Assembly (NCBI GenBank): GCA_946482335.1 | Contig: CAMLRG010000166.1 | Span: forward strand, 1 to 11,778 | DNA length: 11,778 bases | Direction: 5' to 3' | Origin: an uncultured Duganella sp. | GTDB taxonomy: Bacteria; Pseudomonadota; Gammaproteobacteria; Burkholderiales; Burkholderiaceae | In this document: positions 1 through 7,500 of the stretch, one piece after another | Layout: each line of letters opens with the position of its first letter | How positions within the stretch are numbered: position 1 is the stretch's first letter | The notes under the pieces: model-generated | The model's database searches: none | What the model was told of the DNA's origin: nothing | The model's input: the letters and a program-made list of their open reading frames with translations, nothing else | Program-made: the position numbers and the translations under genes

Positions 1-647
<647 letters not shown>

Positions 648-661
648 TTTTCGATCGACGT

Positions 662-685
662 AGCGGCCTCGCTTGCGGGGCTGCT
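662..685 (+). other. Stem-loop between atpD and atpC
   Basis: The arms AGCGGCCTC (662-670) and GGGGCTGCT (677-685) pair over nine positions, including two G-T wobbles, around a six-base loop. There is no T-run, so it is not an intrinsic terminator. It sits just upstream of the atpC ribosome binding site (GAGG at 692-695). Inference: an RNA processing, stability or translation-tuning element between two subunits needed in unequal amounts (three beta to one epsilon). Confidence 0.5.
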
Positions 686-701
686 ATCACTGAGGATAAA
701 C

Positions 702-1127
702 ATGGCAAACACTATTCACGTTGATGTGGTTTCGGCCGAAGAGCAAATCTTCTCGGGCGAAGCGACTTTCGTGGCGTTGCCGGGCGAGCAGGGCGAGCTG
801 GGTATCTACCCGAAGCACACCCCGCTGATCACCCGTATCCGTCCGGGCGCGGTGCGCATCCAGGTTCCTGGCCAGGCTGAAGAAGAGTTCGTCTTCGTCG
901 CCGGCGGCCTGCTGGAAGTGCAGCCAAACGCCGTGACGGTCCTGGCTGACACCGCGATCCGTGGTCATGACTTGGATGAAGCCAAGGCAGAAGCCGCCAA
1001 GAAACTGGCGGAAGAAAACCTGGCCAACAACAAGACCGGCATCGACTACGCGAAAGCACAGGCGGAACTGGCAGCGGCTATCGGCCAGCTGGCAGCCATC
1101 GCCAAACTGCGCAAGATCAAGGGCTAA
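702..1127 (+). CDS. atpC: ATP synthase F1 subunit epsilon
   Basis: This is the 141-residue epsilon subunit of the central stalk of F1, which couples rotation to catalysis and can inhibit ATP hydrolysis. Residues 1-85 or so form the N-terminal beta-sandwich: [20 protein letters not shown], then the conserved [14 protein letters not shown] loop and the [18 protein letters not shown] strand. The remainder is the Ala/Lys/Glu-rich two-helix C-terminal domain ([16 protein letters not shown] and onward). The length is normal for proteobacteria. The ATG at 702 is preceded by a GAGG ribosome binding site at 692-695. It is the last gene of the atp operon: a strong terminator follows at 1150-1178. Its last 11 bases overlap the 3' end of the convergent oxidoreductase gene. 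Confidence 0.97.
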   Translation: MANTIHVDVVSAEEQIFSGEATFVALPGEQGELGIYPKHTPLITRIRPGAVRIQVPGQAEEEFVFVAGGLLEVQPNAVTVLADTAIRGHDLDEAKAEAAKKLAEENLANNKTGIDYAKAQAELAAAIGQLAAIAKLRKIKG

Positions 1128-1959
1128 GCTCTTCTTCTCGTTGCACTGGAAAGGCAGCTTCGGCTGCCTTTTTCTTTTCGGCCGGTTCATGGTCGATATG
1201 CGCCACTAAGCCGTTCAGATGCGGCGCAACGTGATCAGCCAGCACGTGGCGGTCCGGATAGTCGCCTCCATTTTGGGGACGGAAAGCCAGCGGCGCGTCA
1301 TCGAACAGCCTTTCCACGCGGCTGCGCCAAGCTGCTCCGGCTGCTGCCATGCCTTGGGCATCAATACCCCCTGCGCCATAGACCGCGAAGGTGGGCAGCA
1401 CCTGCATTCCAGGGAAGAACAAGGTGCCGTGGGTGATCGGGAACAGCAGTTGTTCCAGCGGCCCGTTGATGCCGCGCGCAGAATAGTCCTGCGCAGGTCC
1501 GCCGACTGAAACCCCTAGCATGGCCCGCTTTCCCGCAAAGCCGCCTTCGCCGTATCGATATGTGTTACCGGCGCCCTGGAAACCGTACGCAAGGCCGAAG
1601 GCCCACACGCGGTCTATCCATCCCTTCATGATGGCTGGCATGCTGAACCACCATAGAGGAAAGACCAGGATCACTGCGTCTGCCGCCAGAATCTTGCGCT
1701 GTTCTTCTTCCACATCGGGCGTCTGCAGGCCCTTGGCAAAAGCATGTCCCGATTCGTCAATGAAGGACAGGCGCTCACGATTTATCCGCACCGGGAAATC
1801 CCGAGCGTCGAACATTGCCTTCCAGCCCATGCCATACAGGTCTGACCGCATGACCTCATGGCCTCGGGCCTTCAGCGTATCGGTCGCGATCTCAGCGAGT
1901 TGTGATGTGACGGATGTAGGTTCAGGGTGGGCATGAACGATGAGTACTTTCTTCTGCAT
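1117..1959 (-). CDS. Flavodoxin-fold NAD(P)H dehydrogenase (quinone)-type oxidoreductase
   Basis: A 280-residue predicted cytoplasmic flavoprotein of the NQO/MdaB/KefF-like Flavodoxin_2 family, which reduces quinones or similar electrophiles by two electrons using NAD(P)H. Seen: an N-terminal beta strand plus flavin phosphate-binding loop ([12 protein letters not shown], residues 3-14), the family signature [18 protein letters not shown] (101-118), and a VSVGGP loop at 151-155 or so. I chose the ATG at 1959 because the flavodoxin fold begins there and AAAGG lies just upstream. The frame stays open to 2052, but that stretch has no family-like sequence and would run into the LysR start region. 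The last 20-25 residues are a charged tail encoded by the atp terminator and the end of atpC. The exact substrate is unknown. Divergent pairing with a LysR gene suggests induction by a small-molecule ligand. Confidence 0.88.
   Translation of the reverse strand: MQKKVLIVHAHPEPTSVTSQLAEIATDTLKARGHEVMRSDLYGMGWKAMFDARDFPVRINRERLSFIDESGHAFAKGLQTPDVEEEQRKILAADAVILVFPLWWFSMPAIMKGWIDRVWAFGLAYGFQGAGNTYRYGEGGFAGKRAMLGVSVGGPAQDYSARGINGPLEQLLFPITHGTLFFPGMQVLPTFAVYGAGGIDAQGMAAAGAAWRSRVERLFDDAPLAFRPQNGGDYPDRHVLADHVAPHLNGLVAHIDHEPAEKKKAAEAAFPVQREEELSP
1150..1178 (+). terminator. Intrinsic terminator of the atp operon
   Basis: A perfect nine-base-pair stem, AAAGGCAGC (1150-1158) and GCTGCCTTT (1163-1171), closes a TTCG tetraloop. 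A T-rich tract (TTCTTTT) continues to 1178. It lies 22 bases after the atpC stop. The element is also inside the minus-strand oxidoreductase reading frame, where it encodes the [10 protein letters not shown] part of the C-terminal tail. On the minus strand the stem is followed by TTTCC, so it may stop that transcript only weakly. Confidence 0.93.
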
Positions 1960-2061
1960 GGCTTGCCTTTCACAGTGGGAAGTGGAAATGCCCACAGTCT
2001 GGCTCGCCGCACGGTATCTGTGAAATAGAAAGAGTTTTCCTTTACCATCCATAGTATGGAT
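1960..2061. promoter_or_regulatory. Divergent intergenic region with LysR-type operator candidates
   Basis: This region separates the oxidoreductase start (1959, minus) from the LysR start (2056, plus). Two dyads fit the LysR-family T-N11-A rule. One is the perfect 15-base palindrome ATCCATAGTATGGAT at 2047-2061, which covers the LysR ATG. The other is GTGGG-N11-CCCAC at 1975-1995, close to the oxidoreductase start. Known of the family: LysR proteins usually bind such sites between themselves and a divergent target, and repress their own gene. The assignment to this regulator is inference. I saw no convincing -35/-10 pair on either strand. Confidence 0.5.
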
Positions 2062-2958
2062 ACCAAGAGACTCGATCTCAATCTTCTAGTCACGCTGGAA
2101 ACGCTCCTGGCGGAGCAGAACGTAACCCGTGCCGCAGAGCGATTGCACCTCAGCCAGCCAGCAGTCAGCGCGCAACTAAGCCGTTTGCGTGAACTGTTCG
2201 ATGACCCTTTGCTGCTGCCGGCACAGCGTGGGATGATGCCTACCGCCAAAGCGCTGGAGTTGCTTGCCCCGCTGCGCCTGGCTTTGGATCAGGTAAGAAG
2301 GACTTTGGCCGAACATCGGAACTTCGACCCCGAAAAGGCTAGCCTGACAGTTGTAATTGCCTGTACCGACTATCTTCAGGCAGTTGCAGTTCGTTTACTG
2401 GCGGTGATGCTGCGCGAGCGGGCGCCCGAGGTCCGGATCGCACTCCGTCATCTCGATCCTTCGCAGTTGGAATCCCAAATGGCCAACGGCGAGGTGGACC
2501 TGGCGCTCATGACGCCGGGGCATGGTCCAGTCAATTTGCGTTCGCGGCATTTATTCGACGAACGTTATGTGCTCATCGGCCGGCGTGGACATCCAGGACT
2601 GCATCAAGGCCTGAGCGTTGCGCAGTTCGTGCAGTTGGACCATGTAATCGTCTCGCTTCGGGGCGGCGATTTCTCAACTCCGGCAGATGATGGACTGGCT
2701 GCACTTGGCTACCGCCGCCATGTGGTGATGTCCGCGGCATCATTCCTGGTCGTGCCCGAAATCGTCTCACTCTCTGATTTTGTGGCCCTGGTGCCCGAAC
2801 GACTGATGCGCGATCGCCACGAGGACTTCAAGATCGTTGAATGTCCTTTCCCCTTGCCGGGGTTTGAGGTGAGCATGCTCTGGCACGAACGCAACCACGG
2901 CCACAGCGGCCAGCGTTGGGTGCGCGAGTGTGTAATGGAACTGGCAGGCAAGTTATAG
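2056..2958 (+). CDS. LysR family transcriptional regulator
   Basis: A 300-residue LysR-type regulator of normal length. The N-terminal winged helix-turn-helix is clear (RLDLNLLVTLETLLAEQNVT, then RAAERLHLSQPAVSAQLSRL, residues 5-44), followed by the FDDPLLLPAQRGMMPT wing. The effector-binding periplasmic-binding-protein-like domain spans about 88-295 and resembles the NodD/NahR-like branch. The ATG at 2056 is supported by the conserved start of the family (MDTKRLDLNLL), although only a weak ribosome binding site is visible. A palindrome overlaps the start codon and could give autorepression. The likely target is the divergent oxidoreductase. The dehydrogenase 88 bases downstream may also be controlled, but that is only positional inference. 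The ligand is unknown. Confidence 0.93.
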   Translation: MDTKRLDLNLLVTLETLLAEQNVTRAAERLHLSQPAVSAQLSRLRELFDDPLLLPAQRGMMPTAKALELLAPLRLALDQVRRTLAEHRNFDPEKASLTVVIACTDYLQAVAVRLLAVMLRERAPEVRIALRHLDPSQLESQMANGEVDLALMTPGHGPVNLRSRHLFDERYVLIGRRGHPGLHQGLSVAQFVQLDHVIVSLRGGDFSTPADDGLAALGYRRHVVMSAASFLVVPEIVSLSDFVALVPERLMRDRHEDFKIVECPFPLPGFEVSMLWHERNHGHSGQRWVRECVMELAGKL

Positions 2959-3046
2959 CTTTGGCGGCAATCGTGGTTTGCCTGTACGGTGCGGTTATCA
3001 TCTGGAATAGCTAAGCACGCTCCCAATTGTCGACCGAAGGAATGTC

Positions 3047-3730
3047 ATGACCACGATCTTCATCACCGGTGCGGCTGGCGCTCTTGGCAGCGCAGTCGCA
3101 AAAGCTTTCGACGCCGCGGGCGCCAACACCGTACTGGTCGGGCGCGATGTCGCGCGGCTCGAAGCCGCCTGTGGGGCGGCCAGCGAACGCCGCATGTTGG
3201 CAATCGCCGACTTGCGCGATGCGGCCTCAGTCGCTGCCGCAGCCCGGGCAGGGAGCGATCGTTTTGGCCGCATTGACGCCCTGTGCAATATCGCCGGCGG
3301 CTTCGCGATGGGCACGCCCGTGCATGCGACGACCGACGCGCAATGGGATGACTTGTTCGACCTGAACGTACGCAGCCTGCGCAATACGGTCGCCGCCGTG
3401 GTGCCCGGCATGATGGACGGGCAGGGCGGCAAGATCGTCAACATCGCTTCCGGCTCGGCGCGCCAGGGCTTGGCGAACATGGGCGCCTACTGCGCCAGCA
3501 AGGAGGTGGTGATCCGCCTGACCGAGTCGATGTCCGCCGAGTTGCGTGGTCACGGCATCAACGTCAATTGCGTCCTGCCCGGCACCATCGACACGCCGGA
3601 CAACCGCGCCGCCATGCCGAAGGCCGACCGCGGCAAATGGGTCACGCCCGAAGCATTGGCCGATGTGATCGTTTACCTTTGCAGCCCGGCGGCGCGCGCC
3701 ATCCACGGCGCCGCAATTCCTTGTACCTGA
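3047..3730 (+). CDS. Short-chain dehydrogenase/reductase (SDR)
   Basis: A 227-residue classical SDR, a cytoplasmic NAD(P)(H)-dependent oxidoreductase acting on an alcohol or carbonyl that cannot be deduced here. Seen: the Rossmann dinucleotide-binding motif TGAAGALG (residues 7-14), NIAG (81-84, the NNAG equivalent), structural Asn at N107, and the catalytic Ser135, Tyr148 and Lys152 (AYCASK), followed by PGTIDTP (178-184). The ATG at 3047 has GAAGGA at 3036-3041, five bases upstream. The protein ends AIHGAAIPCT. Relatives often continue a few residues further with a GLS-type end, so the C-terminus may be slightly shortened. Its TGA directly touches the stop of the convergent lipoprotein gene. 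No terminator is visible between the two. Confidence 0.92.
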   Translation: MTTIFITGAAGALGSAVAKAFDAAGANTVLVGRDVARLEAACGAASERRMLAIADLRDAASVAAAARAGSDRFGRIDALCNIAGGFAMGTPVHATTDAQWDDLFDLNVRSLRNTVAAVVPGMMDGQGGKIVNIASGSARQGLANMGAYCASKEVVIRLTESMSAELRGHGINVNCVLPGTIDTPDNRAAMPKADRGKWVTPEALADVIVYLCSPAARAIHGAAIPCT

Positions 3731-4282
3731 TCAGCGGCACATGCCGAACGCTTGCTTATCCTCGAACCAGCGGTAGGTAAATGTACGCGAGACGTAACGC
3801 TTGCCGCCGATCGTGACGTCGGGCGGGGTGAGGTCGAAGCGCTTCGGCATTTTGCCTTTGATCAGCAGCCGGTAGCGGAACTGCGTATGGTCGCTGGTGG
3901 CGACGGAAGCCAGCAATAGCGGCACCCCGTTGACAATCTCCACCATCTCCGCGCGCCCATTGGTTGGGCGCTGGAAGACGCTCAGCACAGTGGCATTTTC
4001 GATCAGGGGGCCCTTTGGCTGGCTGACCTGGAAATAGGCAGTCGCGAACTGAACCGTTGTGGTCCGTGGCAGCATGTAGTGGACGCCGATCTCCATCCCT
4101 TCCGCTGTCGTGGAAACCACGTTGGTGGCGGAGACGGTGATACCGCGCGGCAGCTCAAACGTATCCGCGTCGACCGGCGTGGTGCAATCGGCGGAAGTAG
4201 CTTGGTACAGCGGGCCAGGCGTGTAGCTGTCGCCGCAGGCGGAGAGGGCAAGCAGGAGGGCAAGTGGCGCGGCTTTGCGCAT
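3731..4282 (-). CDS. Predicted outer-membrane lipoprotein of unknown function
   Basis: A 183-residue protein I do not recognise. The N-terminus is a lipoprotein signal: two basic residues, a Leu/Ala core and the lipobox LSAC, with the lipidated cysteine at residue 16. Residue +2 after the cysteine is Gly, not Asp, so outer-membrane sorting by the Lol system is expected. The mature part is rich in predicted beta strands (GITVSATNVV, TTTVQFATAYFQV, ATVLSVFQR, THTY-like segments near the end) with no transmembrane helix. C33 and C182 could form a disulfide joining the two ends. The start at 4282 is the only one giving the signal peptide. Its ribosome binding site is weak. The gene is divergent from the large surface protein, 266 bases away, and convergent with the SDR. 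No functional link is proven. Confidence 0.78.
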   Translation of the reverse strand: MRKAAPLALLLALSACGDSYTPGPLYQATSADCTTPVDADTFELPRGITVSATNVVSTTAEGMEIGVHYMLPRTTTVQFATAYFQVSQPKGPLIENATVLSVFQRPTNGRAEMVEIVNGVPLLLASVATSDHTQFRYRLLIKGKMPKRFDLTPPDVTIGGKRYVSRTFTYRWFEDKQAFGMCR

Positions 4283-4548
4283 GATTGTTGAACCGTTCTT
4301 GTTGTCAGTCCCGCCAGTTTACCCGAGCCACACGCGGAGCGAAGCGCCCAGTAGTTACAAATCTCTGTTGTTTGTTGGAAACAGTCGATTGTGCCTGCCG
4401 GAGTTTCCATGGAGAATTGAAACCTCTCCGACTGCCGCCGAGCTCAGAACCTGGCTCCATGGCAGTGCAGGGTGGCCCCGCCCGCTGCCGCCCCACTTTA
4501 CCGCCGGCCCAAACCCGCCTGCCCCAACTACACAACAAGGGGTCAGAA
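4283..4548. other. Divergent leader region upstream of the Calx-beta gene
   Basis: 266 bases between the lipoprotein start and the GTG start of the large gene. The plus-strand frame is open across it, but the translation is Arg/Cys/Pro-rich, contains no signal peptide and has no ribosome binding site at its ATGs, so I treat it as untranslated leader. It holds an 8-bp inverted repeat, CCATGGAG (4407-4414) and CTCCATGG (4455-4462), 40 bases apart, which could fold in the mRNA. I found no convincing sigma-70 promoter by eye. Confidence 0.45.
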
Positions 4549-4551
4549 GTG
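4537..4551 (+). promoter_or_regulatory. Ribosome binding site and GTG start that fix the 5' end of the large gene
   Basis: AAGGGG at 4537-4542 lies six bases before the in-frame GTG at 4549. The protein then reads VANSTVSVSFANGF with a normal composition, unlike the codons upstream. This decides the start against the upstream in-frame ATGs at 4285 and 4459, neither of which has a comparable site. Confidence 0.75.
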
Positions 4552-7500
4552 GCTAATTCAACTGTTTCAGTATCGTTTGCCAATGGTTTCATTGGTGACT
4601 ATTCGAAGAATAACGAGTCGACCAATGCTTCGTTGCTCAGCACCCTGGGGTGGAGCAACCTGCAATTTGTACAGAGTACCGATAACGGCCAATTCGGCGG
4701 GACGCAGGGCAACGATTACACCGGAACCATCCTGGTCACGGACGCCAGCAATGTCCAGCATGCCATCGATGGCGTGATCAACTGGCGTGCCCCGAGTGGC
4801 ACAGTATCGACCATTGTTTTCTACGCCACCGGCAGCTCGCATACGCTGGCAACCAGCACCGGAACCTACGTGGTCGATCCGTTCACGGAAACGAATGGCG
4901 ATCCGCATAGCTTTATCGGGCTGACTTTCAACGGACAGGCGCTCACCATCACGGGTGGCAAAGTGAGCGGCAATGCGGCCACGGTCGGGCTGCTCTCGAC
5001 CCTGAACACATATCTGGCCAACCAGCCGCAAATTTCGGTGGCCGATGTCGCTGTCGACGAGGGCAGTGGCATGGCCACCGTCACGGTTGTCCTCAGCAAA
5101 GCGACCGCGGATACGGTCACCGTCGACTACGCGACCGGGAATGGCACGGCAGCCGCAGGCACCGACTACACCGCTGCCAGTGGCAAGCTGACCTTTTCGC
5201 CCAACCAGACCAGCAAGACTTTCCAGGTACCGATCATCGACAACCAGCTGGCGGACGGCGCGCGCAGCTTCAATGTCGTGCTGTCGAACAGTACGCTGGC
5301 AGCCATCACCGACAACACCGCCTTGGTGACGATCAGCGACAACGATGCGGCGGTGAATACGGTCCTGGCCGAAGATGCCGCACATACCGGTGCCAGCCCG
5401 ACCGACAGCAGTGTGGAAGAGGGTGGCGGCCTGGTGTACACCGTCGCGATGAGCGTGGCGGCCGGGAGCAGCAAGGAATACGCCTTGTCGCTCGGTGGCA
5501 GTGCCGGCAATGCGGATTATGGCGTCTTGTCTTTCAGCGATGGCGTGGCATGGAAGAACGGCAGCGCGGCCAGCGGCATCATCGTCGTTCCGGCGGGAGT
5601 AGCCAGCTTCAAGGTTACGGTCGCCACCATGGATGACGCGGCCATCGAATCGGCGGAAAGCCTGATCCTGACGGTGGGCGGCGTATCGGCAACCGGCACG
5701 ATCAGCGACAACGACGCTGTCAGCGTCAGCGCTGTCCTGGCCGAAGACGCTGCCAATGCAGGCGCATCGCCGGCCGATAACACGGTTGAAGAGGGGGCGA
5801 TGCTGCAATACGCGGTCACCTTGAGCGCAGCCGGTTTGTCGGCGACCGAATTTGCGCTGGCGCTTGGCGGTACTGCAGCCGCGGGCGACATCGGCGCATT
5901 GACGTTTAGCGATGGCGTGGCCTGGAAGAATGGTGACGCAAGCACCGGCATCATTGTCGTTCCGGCCGGCGTCGCGACTTTCAGGATCATCGTGGCTACG
6001 GTGGACGATGTGGCGCTTGAACCGGCGGAAAGCCTGGTATTGACCGTTGGGGGAGTGGCTGCGACAGGCACGATTACCGACAATGATGTGCAAAGCGTCA
6101 GCGCGGTTGTGGCGGAAGACGCGGCTCATGCCGGCGCCTCGCCGGCCGACAGTGCGGTGGAAGAGGGGGCGACGCTGCAATATGCGGTCACCTTGAGCGC
6201 AGCCGGGGTGTCGGCATCCGAATTTGCGCTGGCGCTGGGCGGCACTGCTGCCGCGGGCGATCTGGGCGGGTTGTCGTTCAGTGATGGCGTGGCGTGGAAG
6301 AATGGCGACGCCAGCACGGGGATCGTTGTGGTACCGGCTGGCGTCGCCAGCTTCAAGATCACAGTGGCGACGGTGGACGACGCATTGATCGAGTCGGCCG
6401 AGAGCCTCGTCCTGACAGTCGGCGGCGTGGCCGCAACCGGTACCATCACCGATAACGATGTGCAGAGCGTGGCGGCGGTGCTGGCTGAAGATGCTGCGAA
6501 TACGGGTGCAACGCCGGCTGATAACGCGGTGGTCGAAGGCGCCTCGCTTCAATACCTGGTCACCTTGAGCGCAGCTGGCATTGCGCCGGCCGAATTTACG
6601 CTGGCGCTGGGCGGAACCGCTGCCGCAGGTGATTTCAGTGCGCTCTCTTTCAGCGATGGGGTGGCGTGGAAGAACAGCGATGCGGGCACAGGGATTGTCG
6701 TGGTGCCGGCTGGGATTGGCAGTTTTACGGTGACTGTCGCAACAACGGATGATAGTACCGTTGAACTTGCGGAAACGCTGGTATTGACTCTTGGCGGCGT
6801 TGCGGCGACGGGCACTATCACCGACAACGATAGCCTGGCCGTGGTGAGCGTCGCGATCGCCAACCCTGATACTGTCGTTGAGGGGGGGGGCTTGCAATAT
6901 GATGTCGTGCTGAATGCAGCCAGTGTCGCGCCCTCCGAGTTTGCGCTCGGGTTGGGCGGAACCGCATCTGGGCAGGATTATGGGAGCCTGTCATTCAGCG
7001 ATGGCGTGGCATGGAAAGGTGGTGACCCAGCGACCGGCATAGTTGTGGTACCTGCCGGCGTGACTGGATTCTCCGTTCTTGTCGCAACCGTTGACGACAC
7101 TGCCGTCGAGACGGCGGAAAGCCTTGTGCTGACGGTGGGGGGCGTTGCGGCAACGGGTACGATCAGCGATAACGACGTTGCGCCGCCAGTGGTTGAGCCG
7201 CCGGTCGTGGTGCCGCCGCCGGTTGTGGTGCAGCCACCGGTTGTGGTGGAACCGCCGGTCGTGGTGCAGCCACCGGTTGTGGTGCAACCGCCGGTCGTGG
7301 TGCAGCCTCCAGTTGTCGTGCAACCGCCAGTGGTGGTGGAGCCGCCGGTCGTAGTCGTGCCACCGGAGCCCCCGATCGTGGTTGACCCGGAGCCGCCAAT
7401 CGTGGTCGAGCCGCCTGTTGTGGTGGAGCCGCCTGTCGTGGTAGTCGAGCCCCCGAAGCAACCCTTCGGTGCTGTCCTCGACCCGGCAACCGATGATGGC

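Noticed and set aside
1960..2052. Longer start of the oxidoreductase at 2052
   Set aside because: The added 31 residues show no family similarity and would fill the entire divergent control region. The flavodoxin fold begins at 1959.
4285..4548. Upstream extension of the large gene to the ATG at 4285
   Set aside because: The 88 extra residues are Cys/Arg/Pro-rich, lack a signal peptide and begin without a ribosome binding site, whereas GTG at 4549 has AAGGGG at good spacing.
4567..6897. Open minus-strand frame of 776 codons opposite the Calx-like repeats
   Set aside because: It mirrors the biased GC-rich codons of the repeated plus-strand gene. Its product is Arg/His-rich with no recognisable domain, while the plus strand has clear domain structure and a ribosome binding site.
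5347..7455. CRISPR array
   Set aside because: The repeats are long in-frame protein modules and 18-bp coding units without unique spacers. No cas genes are visible.
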